Below are positions 25,179 to 33,455 of a DNA stretch of 64,000 nucleotides, in pieces. The stretch is from Canicola haemoglobinophilus (GTDB lineage Bacteria > Pseudomonadota > Gammaproteobacteria > Enterobacterales > Pasteurellaceae). The stretch is from positions 22,485 through 86,484 of the forward strand of contig NZ_MUXZ01000005.1 in the NCBI RefSeq assembly GCF_002015075.1, in the 5' to 3' direction. Under the pieces are notes generated by a model. The model was not told where the DNA came from. It worked only from the letters and a program-made list of their open reading frames with translations, and ran no database searches. Made by a program: the position numbers and the translations under genes. The stretch's first letter is position 1. The number at the start of each line of letters is the position of its first letter.

Positions 25179-26712
25179 AATTAACCTCTTTCATATCAGG
25201 CAATGCCCAACTCATTATTTGTTCTTCAGTTAAATCCGTTGTGTTATCAAGGATCTGTGAAATTTTTCCTTCACGAAAAACAGCAATTCGATCACAAACA
25301 GACATAATTTCAGGTAATTCTGATGAAACCATCAAAATAGCTTTTCCTTGTTCCGCAAGCTGACGCATAATTTTGTAAATTTCCGTTTTAGCTCCTATAT
25401 CAATACCCCTTGTAGGTTCATCAAAAATTAATACTTCAGGTTGACAAGAAATCCATTTAGCAATAATGACCTTTTGCTGATTTCCGCCTGATAACTGCGT
25501 AATGTTTTGTTCTATAGAAGCACACTTAATTGCTAACAGCTCTTTTTGCTGTTGAGCTAACTCCCTTTCTTTACTTGTATTAAACAAACCAATAGCACCT
25601 TTATATCCACCTTCTTTTAAGCTTTTGGATAAGGCAATATTTTGTTGAATGGAAAAATTGTGAAAAAAGCCATTTTCACGACGACTTTCAGTGATATAAG
25701 CCATGCCTTTTTTAATAGCATCAAGGGGCGAGTGCGGTGTTATTTTGTTACCATTTAAGTAGATCTCACCTGAAATTCTTTTGTCCACCGCAAAAATACA
25801 GTTCATTAATTCTGTTCTACCAGAGCCAACTAATCCTGCAAACCCAAGAATTTCTCCTTTATGTAATGAAAATGAAACATCATCCACCTGCTTAGTTTTC
25901 TTCCCAATCAGGTTTTTGACTTCAAAAACGATTTGTTCAGATTTAGTAGATTGTTGACTAATAAAACGAGACTCTACTTCTCGTCCTACCATTAAGCGAA
26001 TAATATCGGCATTACTAACTTGCTCGATCATTCCAGATGCAACCGAGCTGCCATCTTTCAACACTGTATAGCGATCACAGATTTGACGAATTTCATTCAT
26101 CTTATGAGAAATATAAATAATCGCTTTTCCATCTTCTCTAAGCTGACTCATAATAAAAAATAAATATTCAATTTCAGCATTGGTTAAAGAAGATGTTGGT
26201 TCATCCATAATAATTATTTTGACATCAGAAAGAAGAACCTTAGCAATTTCAATCATTTGTTTGTGAGAAATGGAAAGATTTCCAACTTTTTCATCTAAAT
26301 TAATTTTTAATCCCAATCTGAGTAAAATGATCGAAGCTTGTGAACGCATTTTCTGCCAATCAACTACAGTGATTCCTAAAACTTTCTTAACAGGAATCCT
26401 ACCTATAAAGAGATTTTCTAATACTGTCAGTTCATCAATTAAACTTAATTCTTGATAAATAATGCCAATTCCTAAATCAGCGGCTACCTTGTGATCTAAG
26501 AAATCATATTCCTGATTTTTAACTGAAATTTTTCCGGAGCTTGGTTGATGTAAGCCAGATAAAACTTTCATCAGAGTGGATTTTCCTGCTCCATTTTCAC
26601 CTAATAGAGCATGAATTTCATGGCTGTAAATATCTAAATTAACATCCTTCAATGCCTGCACAACACCGAAATTTTTACAGATATTTTTCATTTGAATCAA
26701 AGGCTCAGCCAT
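25168..26712 (-). CDS. alsA: D-allose ABC transporter ATP-binding protein
   Basis: A tandem-domain sugar ATPase. The first domain has GENGAGKSTLMK near residue 38, the signature LSISHKQMIEIAKVL and IIIMDEPTSSLT. The second has a degenerate Walker A (GLVGSGRTELMN), the signature LSGGNQQKVIIAKW and VLIFDEPTRGIDIG. The length, 514 residues, is normal for AlsA/RbsA. The ATG follows GGAGAG. The gene is separated from alsB by a stable hairpin. One near-match to the uptake core (25735) but no perfect copy. Confidence 0.92.
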   Translation of the reverse strand: MAEPLIQMKNICKNFGVVQALKDVNLDIYSHEIHALLGENGAGKSTLMKVLSGLHQPSSGKISVKNQEYDFLDHKVAADLGIGIIYQELSLIDELTVLENLFIGRIPVKKVLGITVVDWQKMRSQASIILLRLGLKINLDEKVGNLSISHKQMIEIAKVLLSDVKIIIMDEPTSSLTNAEIEYLFFIMSQLREDGKAIIYISHKMNEIRQICDRYTVLKDGSSVASGMIEQVSNADIIRLMVGREVESRFISQQSTKSEQIVFEVKNLIGKKTKQVDDVSFSLHKGEILGFAGLVGSGRTELMNCIFAVDKRISGEIYLNGNKITPHSPLDAIKKGMAYITESRRENGFFHNFSIQQNIALSKSLKEGGYKGAIGLFNTSKERELAQQQKELLAIKCASIEQNITQLSGGNQQKVIIAKWISCQPEVLIFDEPTRGIDIGAKTEIYKIMRQLAEQGKAILMVSSELPEIMSVCDRIAVFREGKISQILDNTTDLTEEQIMSWALPDMKEVNYAN

Positions 26713-26763
26713 ATATCTCTCCTTATTCTAAATTTTAAAAACTGCCAGTTCTTGGAGATATAA

Positions 26764-26808
26764 AGAGGAAGAAAAACTTGGTGAATTTATACCGCTCTTT
26801 CTTCCTCT
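26764..26808 (-). terminator. intercistronic hairpin between alsB and alsA
   Basis: Perfect 11-bp arms AGAGGAAGAAA and TTTCTTCCTCT flank a 23-base loop. There is no strong T-run, so this is more likely a 3'-stabilising or attenuating structure that keeps alsB (binding protein) more abundant than the membrane genes, as in other binding-protein operons. Confidence 0.55.
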
Positions 26809-26816
26809 CTAATCAT

Positions 26817-27752
26817 TTATTTCGTAACCAAAATAGAATCTACAGTCTCAAATTTAGCTTGAGTATCTACTGGAATTTGTTTGCCTGATTTTTTTGCTTC
26901 CACTAAGAGACGTAACCCTTTAGCTCCAATTTCAGCTGGGTCTTGGGCAACGGTTGCTGTAAGCTTACCTTCTGTTACCATTTTTCTTGCTTCAGGTACG
27001 CCATCAGTTCCAACAACTAAAACTTTACCTTGTTTACCTACATTCATCACAGCTTGAGCCGCGCCCATAGCCATAGTGTCGTTAGCTGCATAGAAGGCTT
27101 TAATATGAGGGTTTCTAGATAATACATTGGTTGCAACATCTAGAGCTTTTATACGATCCCAATCTGCCGGTTGACTTGCTACAAGCTTAATATTGCTATT
27201 TTTTTCAAATACTTCTTTTGCTCCTCTACGGCGAGCCTCACCAGAAGCATTACCTGCTTTACCTTCAATAATGGCAACTTCACCACCTTTTTCACCTAAT
27301 TGATCAACAATAAATTGTGCAGCTTTTGCCCCTACAGCTACATTGTCCGTAGTAATAAATGCTTCAACATTCCCTTTCGCTTTTTGTAGATTATCTAAAT
27401 CAATCTTCTCATCTAAATTCACTAAGAAAATTCCCTTACGATAAGCTTTAGCTGCCGGCATTACTAAGTTTGCTGGTGAAAGAGGTGCAAAAGCTATTCC
27501 TTGATAATTTTTATTAATCAAGTCTTCAAACAACTGTAATTGAGCTTGATAATCACCTTCCGATGGAGAAGCAAAAATATCCACAGTTACACCTAATTTT
27601 TCCGCTTCTTTTTCCACCCCTGATTTCATTTCTACCCAAAATGGATTGGAAAGTGTTTTTAAAATAACTGCATAATCTGCTGCAGAAACAGATATTGAGC
27701 AGGCTAATCCTAATACGGCTAAACAGGATTTAATTGTTTTTAACGATTTCAT
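26817..27752 (-). CDS. alsB: D-allose-binding periplasmic protein
   Basis: A periplasmic sugar-binding protein of the ribose type. After a signal peptide (cleavage near SVSAADYA) the mature part aligns closely by eye with E. coli AlsB: VILKTLSNPFWVEMKSG, DIFASPSEGDYQAQLQLFED, AIIEGKAGNASGEARRRGA, KLVASQPADWDRIKALDVAT. This is the best evidence that the operon handles D-allose. I prefer the second ATG (27752): the GAGGAG ribosome site abuts the first ATG (27758) but stands six bases from the second. Confidence 0.92.
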   Translation of the reverse strand: MKSLKTIKSCLAVLGLACSISVSAADYAVILKTLSNPFWVEMKSGVEKEAEKLGVTVDIFASPSEGDYQAQLQLFEDLINKNYQGIAFAPLSPANLVMPAAKAYRKGIFLVNLDEKIDLDNLQKAKGNVEAFITTDNVAVGAKAAQFIVDQLGEKGGEVAIIEGKAGNASGEARRRGAKEVFEKNSNIKLVASQPADWDRIKALDVATNVLSRNPHIKAFYAANDTMAMGAAQAVMNVGKQGKVLVVGTDGVPEARKMVTEGKLTATVAQDPAEIGAKGLRLLVEAKKSGKQIPVDTQAKFETVDSILVTK

Positions 27753-27834
27753 ATGCATCTCCTCTTATTGTTAAGCACATTTCTAAAAAGAAACAAAACA
27801 TTACGAATTAAAACTTGTTCTAAAGTTTATGCTA

Positions 27835-27899
27835 TTTATAACACTTTCCACGCTATAAAAAAGTGATCAACTTCACAAAAATAAATGTTTTGTGAAGTT
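27835..27899 (-). promoter_or_regulatory. als promoter with CRP-like site and adjoining palindrome
   Basis: A TATAAA -10 candidate lies at 27835-27840 on the minus strand. The 16-mer at 27862-27877 (AGTGATCAACTTCACA) matches the CRP pattern TGTGA-N6-TCACA with one mismatch, and its centre falls about 41 bp before the expected start, the classic activating position. It overlaps a perfect 12-bp inverted repeat, AACTTCACAAAA (27869-27880) with TTTTGTGAAGTT (27888-27899), a likely RpiR operator. Sites seen; regulator assignments inferred. Confidence 0.55.
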
Positions 27900-27940
27900 T
27901 TGTTGTTTTTATTAGTCTTTGTAATAACAAATTGAAAGAA

Positions 27941-27970
27941 AACCAACAAAGTGCACTGCATTTGTTGGTT
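27941..27970 (-). terminator. terminator after the rpiR-type regulator gene
   Basis: Perfect 10-bp arms AACCAACAAA / TTTGTTGGTT with a ten-base loop, followed on the minus strand by a TTTTCTTTC run. It isolates the regulator gene from alsB. Confidence 0.6.
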
Positions 27971-28010
27971 ATCGGGAGGAACAGAAATAATGAATAGATA
28001 AGAATAGAAA

Positions 28011-28862
28011 TTATCTTTGGCGGAAATATTCCGTAGCTTTAAAGGTTTTTTCTAAATTAATTTTTGATAACTCAATATTCTGTTGAGCTACGGAAACAAA
28101 AAAAGCATCAACTAATATAAGCTGTAAAATTCTAGCAGATGCATTTTTTCCTAATAAGGGGGTGTCAGGAGCAGGTGTACAAATCACAAAATCGGATAAA
28201 TTTGCAATAGGAGATATATCACTATGGGTAATACAGATGATTTTAGCACCATTTTTTCTTGCTTCATTCACCACCTTAAGTAAATCTGTTGTTTTACCTG
28301 AATGAGATACAACCAGTATTACATCATCTTCGGTAAGTAAAGATGCCGACATCATCATTAAGTGAATATCACGATATACATTACAGCGAATTCCTATACG
28401 TAAAAATTTATGTGCGATATCATCACAAATTGTATTAGAACCACCAGCGGCATATAAATCTCGATTTTTTGCATTGCAAAAACATTTTGCAGCTTGTTGA
28501 ATAACATCAGAATCAAGAATTGATCGTCCCTCAGTAATAGTTTGAATCGATACATTAAAGACTTTATCAACCAAATCTTGGGGCGTATCTTGAGTGGATA
28601 ATTCTACATTATTTAGTAAATTTCCCTCAAAAGAAGTGATAATCTGTTGGCGTAAATCTCTAAAACCAGTAAAACCAAGTAACTTAGCGACTTTTACAAT
28701 TAGAGCTTCAGAAACATTTAGAGATTCGGCTACATACTTCAAAGAGGTGGTCCGTTGAAATTTTACAGGATCCAATAACCAATCAACTACTCGTTTTTCT
28801 GTATTGGTCATTCCTTCTCTTTTCATGCGAATACTTGGAATAAGGGAAAGATCTTGTTGCAT
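28011..28862 (-). CDS. rpiR: RpiR/AlsR-family transcriptional regulator
   Basis: A sugar-phosphate-sensing repressor: an N-terminal helix-turn-helix of the RpiR type (MTNTEKRVVDWLLD ... KYVAESLNVSEALIVKVAKLLGFTGFRDLRQ) and a C-terminal SIS domain (about 125-255, with AAGGSNTICDDIAHKF and VVSHSGKTTDLLKV). The length is 283 residues. In E. coli, RpiR represses both rpiB and the als operon, which matches this neighbourhood. The gene has its own promoter region upstream (28863-29097, no gene seen there). Confidence 0.85.
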   Translation of the reverse strand: MQQDLSLIPSIRMKREGMTNTEKRVVDWLLDPVKFQRTTSLKYVAESLNVSEALIVKVAKLLGFTGFRDLRQQIITSFEGNLLNNVELSTQDTPQDLVDKVFNVSIQTITEGRSILDSDVIQQAAKCFCNAKNRDLYAAGGSNTICDDIAHKFLRIGIRCNVYRDIHLMMMSASLLTEDDVILVVSHSGKTTDLLKVVNEARKNGAKIICITHSDISPIANLSDFVICTPAPDTPLLGKNASARILQLILVDAFFVSVAQQNIELSKINLEKTFKATEYFRQR

Positions 28863-29097
28863 AAATATTCCTATTAATAAAAGGATTAGCTTGCCAAATG
28901 TACTACGAGAAATCTTATACTATTTGTGATAACTTAGAACATAGTAAATAATAAAACTTAACTGCTATTTTATACACTAAATAACCAAATTAATCAGCAT
29001 TTATCTAAAAACAAATCTTTCCTAGGTAACTTGCTATAGTTGTTGTAACAAATATTGGTACAGATAACAGAGCATTTTCTTTCCTCTAAATAAAATT

Positions 29098-30237
29098 TTA
29101 AGCTTTTATTATTTCATCATTTCTATAATCATTCGCCTGCTGCAACAATTGACGGCTTTCCTTTAAAAATTGCTCAGAATATTCGCCAAACCATTCTCGA
29201 ACTTGATTAAAGCTATCAATAAATCCTTGCTTATCGCCTTGCTCAAAAAATTTGAGACTTTCTTCATAACTTTGCTTTAAGCTTTCAATGATCGCCAGAT
29301 TTTCTGGTTTATCCATAATAATGTCGGCATAAAGTTCCGCATCTTGCGCAAATAAACGACCAATCATAGCCAATTCCAAACGATAAATTGGCGAAGATAA
29401 AGCGAGTAATTGTGCTAATTCAACGGGCTGTTTTGATAAATGCAGACCATTGGCAAATGTTGAAAAATGGCGCAAGGCTTGTATATAAGTCATGCTTTTA
29501 TCATGTTCTGAAGCATCTACCTGATAAATCTTCGCACCCCAAATTTGAATTTGATCTAAAAGCCATTGATATTTTTCCGGATAACGACCATCACAACGCA
29601 CTACAACTTGTTTTGCCATACTTGCAATATCAGGACCAAACATTGGATGCAACCCAAGCACTGCACCTTGATGCACCTGTAACATTTTTTCTAACGGCTG
29701 GCGTTTTACAGAGGTTAAATCCGCTAATAACATTTGCTCAGTTAAATAAGGTTGCAGACGTTCAATTACGGCTAAAGTTTGTGCAATTGGTACACAAACG
29801 ATAACAACATCAGCATTTTGTAAAATTTGATCCGCATTTTGCCAATCTTGCTGATCTAAAATAGCCACTTGGTAGCCTGAAGCCGTTAAATAGCGCGCAA
29901 ACAATGCCCCTAACTTCCCTTTACCGCCAACAATCACAATTTTTTTTATTTCTGCATTTGTCGTTTTAAAACCATATTGATTTTCTCGTGCATAAGATTC
30001 CCGCATCAAACGGCGTAATACATCTTCGATTAAATCAGGCGAAACCCCCAACTTTTCGGCTTCATTACGGCGAGCCTGTAACATTTCATTTTCACGTTCA
30101 GGCGCATAAATAGGCAAGCCATGTTGATGCTTTACCGCCCCTACTCGTTTAACTAACTCTAGGCGTTGAGCAAAAAGTTGGAGCAATTCACGATCCAAAT
30201 CATCAATTTCAGCCCTTAGTGCTTTTAATTTATCCAT
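29098..30237 (-). CDS. tyrA: bifunctional chorismate mutase/prephenate dehydrogenase
   Basis: A tyrosine-biosynthesis enzyme. The N-terminal AroQ chorismate mutase (about residues 1-90: LRAEIDDLDRELLQLFAQR, ERENEMLQARR) is fused to an NAD-binding prephenate dehydrogenase with the fingerprint IVGGKGKLGALFARYL near residue 104, and the catalytic His in GLHPMFGPD. The length, 379 residues, is normal. Two TyrR boxes lie just upstream, so tyrosine repression is likely. Confidence 0.95.
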   Translation of the reverse strand: MDKLKALRAEIDDLDRELLQLFAQRLELVKRVGAVKHQHGLPIYAPERENEMLQARRNEAEKLGVSPDLIEDVLRRLMRESYARENQYGFKTTNAEIKKIVIVGGKGKLGALFARYLTASGYQVAILDQQDWQNADQILQNADVVIVCVPIAQTLAVIERLQPYLTEQMLLADLTSVKRQPLEKMLQVHQGAVLGLHPMFGPDIASMAKQVVVRCDGRYPEKYQWLLDQIQIWGAKIYQVDASEHDKSMTYIQALRHFSTFANGLHLSKQPVELAQLLALSSPIYRLELAMIGRLFAQDAELYADIIMDKPENLAIIESLKQSYEESLKFFEQGDKQGFIDSFNQVREWFGEYSEQFLKESRQLLQQANDYRNDEIIKA

Positions 30238-30261
30238 AAAATCCCCATCAATAGCCAGCTG

Positions 30262-30302
30262 CGTAAAAATTTAATTACAAATTATGTAAAAAATAAATTA
30301 CA
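30262..30302 (-). promoter_or_regulatory. two tandem TyrR boxes upstream of tyrA
   Basis: Written on the plus strand, the distal box (30285-30302) reads TGTAAA, six bases, ATTACA, and the proximal box (30262-30279) reads CGTAAA, six bases, ATTACA. They match the TyrR consensus at 11/12 and 10/12 positions. The boxes are 23 bp apart, the same spacing as at tyrP. Confidence 0.65.
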
Positions 30303-30364
30303 AAATAAATATTAAATGTGCAACAACATTTTTTGAAAATACTACCGCACTTTATTTCTCATTC

Positions 30365-30380
30365 ACGCAATCGTTTGCTC
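30365..30380 (+). promoter_or_regulatory. PurR operator upstream of purE
   Basis: The 16-mer ACGCAATCGTTTGCTC matches the PurR box ACGCAAACGTTTGCGT at 13 positions. A TATGCT -10 candidate lies at 30394-30399, so bound PurR would cover the -35 region. The purR gene itself is 3.2 kb downstream. Confidence 0.7.
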
Positions 30381-30433
30381 ATTTAATTTAAATTATGCTA
30401 TCCTTAGCGCCATTTCTTACTAAGGATATTTCT

Positions 30434-30931
30434 ATGCAAAATAATAAACCTCAAATAGCCATTGTAATGGGATCTAAAAGTGACTGGGCAACAATGCAAG
30501 AAGCAACAAATATTTTAGATGAGTTGAATGTACCTTATCATGTAGAAGTTGTATCAGCACATCGTACGCCAAATAAACTCTTTGAATTTGCAGAAAGTGC
30601 GGAAGCGAAAGGGTATAAAGTGATTATTGCTGGCGCAGGTGGTGCTGCTCACTTACCTGGTATGATTGCTGCCAAAACTATTGTGCCAGTGTTGGGCGTG
30701 CCAGTTAAAAGCTCCATGCTAAGTGGTGTAGATAGTTTATATTCTATCGTGCAAATGCCAAAAGGTATTCCCGTGGGCACCTTAGCTATTGGGCCTGCAG
30801 GTGCAGCAAATGCTGGACTATTAGCCGCCCAAATTCTCGCAGCTTTTGAACCGCACTTAGCACAAAAACTACATCAATTCCGTCAAGCTCAAACTGAACT
30901 TGTATTAAATAATCCTGATCCAAGAGATTAG
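30434..30931 (+). CDS. purE: N5-carboxyaminoimidazole ribonucleotide mutase
   Basis: A purine-biosynthesis enzyme, octameric in relatives. The class I PurE signature is present: IAIVMGSKSDWATMQ, VEVVSAHRTP, IIAGAGGAAHLPGMIAA and GVPVKSSMLSG. The start is the ATG at 30434 after TAAGGA; the longer open frame begins within the promoter. The length is 165 residues. In H. influenzae Rd, purK follows purE as I recall; here a terminator and the converging moaE follow, so purK must be elsewhere. Confidence 0.93.
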   Translation: MQNNKPQIAIVMGSKSDWATMQEATNILDELNVPYHVEVVSAHRTPNKLFEFAESAEAKGYKVIIAGAGGAAHLPGMIAAKTIVPVLGVPVKSSMLSGVDSLYSIVQMPKGIPVGTLAIGPAGAANAGLLAAQILAAFEPHLAQKLHQFRQAQTELVLNNPDPRD

Positions 30932-30937
30932 TAACAC

Positions 30938-30962
30938 AAAGGCAACTCAACGAGTTGCCTTT
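30938..30962. terminator. bidirectional terminator between purE and moaE
   Basis: Perfect 11-bp arms AAAGGCAACTC / GAGTTGCCTTT with a three-base loop, and T-rich sequence beyond. Confidence 0.8.
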
Positions 30963-30987
30963 CTTCTTTAGATTATACAAATAATAT

Positions 30988-31440
30988 TTACCATTTTTCT
31001 AATGCTTGCTGATCGGATTCTCTATGTTCAATCCAGCGCTCGCCTTGATCTGTTTGTTCCTTTTTCCAAAAAGGTGCTTTGCTTTTTAGGTAATCCATAA
31101 TAAATTCATTTGCTTGATAAGCATCGCCTCGATGCGCGGTACTTACCCCCACTAAAACTATTTGATCACCCGTATTTAATAGTCCAACACGATGTATAAC
31201 CGCGACACGATAAATATCCCAACGTTTTTTTGCTTCAGCAACAATTTCTTGTAGCGCTTTTTCTGTCATCGCTGGATAATGTTCTAAATACAGACTGGAA
31301 ACGGAATCGCCTAAATTCATTTCTCTGACTTTACCCACAAAAACAACTGCGGCCCCTACTTGATGATCTTCGGTTAACCATTGATAAATCGCATTTTGAT
31401 CAAAATCTTGCGCTTGGACGGCAATCTTAACATCAGTCAT
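30988..31440 (-). CDS. moaE: molybdopterin synthase catalytic subunit
   Basis: With MoaD it adds two sulfurs to precursor Z to make molybdopterin. The conserved blocks GAAVVFVGKVREMN, LEHYPAMTEKAL and AVIHRVGLLNTGDQIVLVGVSTAHR are present, and the catalytic Lys lies in YLKSKAPFWKKE. The length is 150 residues. Its ATG directly follows the moaD stop, with a GGAGG ribosome site inside the moaD end. Confidence 0.93.
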   Translation of the reverse strand: MTDVKIAVQAQDFDQNAIYQWLTEDHQVGAAVVFVGKVREMNLGDSVSSLYLEHYPAMTEKALQEIVAEAKKRWDIYRVAVIHRVGLLNTGDQIVLVGVSTAHRGDAYQANEFIMDYLKSKAPFWKKEQTDQGERWIEHRESDQQALEKW

Positions 31441-31686
31441 TTAGCCTCCTGTTACTGGTGGGAAAAAAGCAATTTCATCACCAGAATTGACCGCACTTTC
31501 TAGTGGCTGGAGTGTTTGATTAATAGCGACAAGTAGTTTTCCCTTTTCTAAAGCTAACGCCCATTTATCGCCTTTTTGACTTAAATGTTCACGCAGTTGC
31601 TCTGCTGTTGCAAACTCAGCTTTGACTTCTAATTCATCAATCCCAATCAATTCTCTAGTTTGAGCAAAAAATAATACTTTTAACAT
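31441..31686 (-). CDS. moaD: molybdopterin synthase sulfur carrier subunit
   Basis: A ubiquitin-fold sulfur carrier. The 81-residue protein ends in the required Gly-Gly (FFPPVTGG), which is thiocarboxylated before sulfur transfer by MoaE. It lies 14 bases after moaC. An uptake signal core at 31490 codes for part of the protein. Confidence 0.92.
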   Translation of the reverse strand: MLKVLFFAQTRELIGIDELEVKAEFATAEQLREHLSQKGDKWALALEKGKLLVAINQTLQPLESAVNSGDEIAFFPPVTGG

Positions 31687-31700
31687 CTTTATATTTCCAT

Positions 31701-32177
31701 TTACTCAGCAATAAAATGCCCTGATTTTCCACCGCTCTTTTCTAATAATCGCAGTTGTTCAATAACAATATCTTTTTGTACAGCTTTACACATGTCGTAA
31801 ATTGTCAATGCGGCAACACTCGCAGCAGTCAAGGCCTCCATCTCTACACCAGTTTTTCCACTGAGTTTACATAGGCTTTCAATGCGAACACTGTTGATTT
31901 CAGGAAGTGCGGTCAAATTTACTTCCACTTTTGATAATAGCAATGGATGACATAAAGGAATAAGCTCCCAAGTGCGCTTAGCAGCTTGAATTCCAGCAAT
32001 GCGAGCTGTAGCAAAAACATCGCCTTTATGATGTTGTCCTGAAAGGATCATGTCTAAAGTGGCTGGTGCCATGCGCACAAATACTTCTGCTCTTGCCTCA
32101 CGAACAGTATCTTGCTTAGCAGACACATCCACCATGTTCGCTTCCCCTTGGCTATTAATATGTGTAAATGTTGTCAT
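31701..32177 (-). CDS. moaC: cyclic pyranopterin monophosphate synthase
   Basis: Converts the MoaA product to cPMP, step two of molybdenum-cofactor synthesis. Typical motifs: MVDVSAKQDTVREARA, the active-site region GIQAAKRTWELIPLCHPL, and KTGVEMEALTAASVAALTIYDM. The length, 158 residues, is normal. The gene begins nine bases after moaA ends. Confidence 0.95.
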   Translation of the reverse strand: MTTFTHINSQGEANMVDVSAKQDTVREARAEVFVRMAPATLDMILSGQHHKGDVFATARIAGIQAAKRTWELIPLCHPLLLSKVEVNLTALPEINSVRIESLCKLSGKTGVEMEALTAASVAALTIYDMCKAVQKDIVIEQLRLLEKSGGKSGHFIAE

Positions 32178-32186
32178 ATTTTCCTT

Positions 32187-33203
32187 TTATCCTCCAATAC
32201 TGGCGAGATGATTGCGTATCCCACTATCGCCACTATGTAAAAAATGATGCTCTCTTTTGCCTTGTAAGGCTGTGGAAATTCGATTTTTTAGCTGTTCTTG
32301 CTGTTCATCTGATTGTAATAAATCTCTCAGTTCAATTCCTTCTTCACCAAATAAACATAAATGCAATTTCCCTTTGGCAGATACTCTCAAACGATTACAG
32401 CTTGTACAAAAATTCTTTTCATAAGGCATAATAAGACCAATTTCACCTTTATAATCAGGATGGGCAAACACTTTGGCTGGCCCATCAGCACGATCTTTTT
32501 TCTGTAAGCTCCAGCCTTCTCTAATCAACTTCTCCGCTAAAACTTGACCAGATAAATGATATTGATGAAAAAATTGATCCATTTCGCCTGTTTGCATCAA
32601 TTCAATAAAACGCATTTGAATTGGGCGGTCTTTTACCCAAATTAGGAATTGATCAAATTCTTTATCATTAAGGGATTTCATTAATACTGAATTCACTTTA
32701 ACTTTGCTATAACCGACCTCAAAAGCTCGGTCAATTCCTCGCATAATATCGTGAAATTTATCGACGCCCGTAATAGCATAAAACATTTTAGGATCTAAGC
32801 TATCTACGCTTACATTGATTGAATTTATTCCCGCACTTTTCCAATCATCAACTTGCTTTGCCATTTTGTAGCCATTAGTTGTTAAAGCAATGGTTCTAAT
32901 CTGATCAATAGCATGAATTTGCTCAACAATAGCGAGAAAATCTTTGCGTAAAGTGGGTTCGCCACCTGTGATACGAATTTTTTCTGTACCTAATTGAGCA
33001 AAAGTATGTGCCAAACGGCGAATTTCAGCGAGATTTAAAAAATGAGGCTTTTCACTTTCTGTCTGGTAACCATTGGGTAAACAATAGTTACAACGAAAAT
33101 TACACATATCTGTAATAGATAGGCGTAAATAATAGTATTTACGTTGAAAAGCATCAATGAGATGATTTTCGGTAAGATGTTGAATAGGAATAGATTGTTG
33201 CAC
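32187..33203 (-). CDS. moaA: GTP 3',8-cyclase (radical SAM)
   Basis: First enzyme of molybdenum-cofactor synthesis. The N-terminal 4Fe-4S cluster binds CNFRCNYC, the C-terminal cluster CTSCNRLRVSAKGKLHLC, and the protein ends in the essential Gly-Gly (HLASIGG). The length is 338 residues. The start is GTG at 33203, preceded by AAGGTG. A structured leader upstream probably senses the cofactor. The moaA-C-D-E operon supports the anaerobic molybdoenzymes of Haemophilus. Confidence 0.95.
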   Translation of the reverse strand: MQQSIPIQHLTENHLIDAFQRKYYYLRLSITDMCNFRCNYCLPNGYQTESEKPHFLNLAEIRRLAHTFAQLGTEKIRITGGEPTLRKDFLAIVEQIHAIDQIRTIALTTNGYKMAKQVDDWKSAGINSINVSVDSLDPKMFYAITGVDKFHDIMRGIDRAFEVGYSKVKVNSVLMKSLNDKEFDQFLIWVKDRPIQMRFIELMQTGEMDQFFHQYHLSGQVLAEKLIREGWSLQKKDRADGPAKVFAHPDYKGEIGLIMPYEKNFCTSCNRLRVSAKGKLHLCLFGEEGIELRDLLQSDEQQEQLKNRISTALQGKREHHFLHSGDSGIRNHLASIGG

Positions 33204-33225
33204 CAGACACCTTTTTAAATAAGAA

Positions 33226-33325
33226 AGGATAAGTTGTTTCCTATCTTATCCCTGAGCAATGATATTTGCTGGCATTGCTTCCATATTTTTCAACTTAGGA
33301 AAGCAAGCTCGGAGTTATGCGATAA
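33226..33325 (-). promoter_or_regulatory. probable Moco (molybdenum cofactor) riboswitch leader of moaA
   Basis: The minus-strand RNA has a conserved-looking ACTCCGAGC near its 5' end, several pairing segments (GGAAGCAATG / CATTGCT), and a final 7-bp hairpin GGATAAG / CTTATCC (33227-33251) about 25 bases before the moaA start. The Moco motif is known upstream of moaA in gamma-proteobacteria including Haemophilus. I assign it from position and structure; a covariance search was not run. Confidence 0.5.
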
Positions 33326-33346
33326 TTTTCCGTATTTTAAAGAAAT

Positions 33347-33442
33347 CTAAGCCATTAGCATAGTAAAAATTGATGATGCTAGAACAATAATTACACCCAG
33401 CGCCAATACAACAACGCTCATAGCATAGCCAAATACACCCAT
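33347..33442 (-). CDS. 31-residue single-span membrane protein, possibly YnhF-like
   Basis: A short gene with a good GGAGAG ribosome site five bases before its ATG. The peptide starts MGVFGYAMSVVVLALG and is almost entirely hydrophobic, enough for one membrane helix. E. coli ynhF, a 29-residue inner-membrane peptide, lies near purR as far as I recall, and this gene is also beside purR. The sequences are only generally alike. A heptanucleotide repeat sits directly upstream of the ribosome site. The function is unknown. Confidence 0.6.
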   Translation of the reverse strand: MGVFGYAMSVVVLALGVIIVLASSIFTMLMA

Positions 33443-33455
33443 TCCACTCTCCTAT

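Noticed and set aside
29388..29804. 138-codon plus-strand frame
   Set aside because: It is antisense to tyrA and has no family features.
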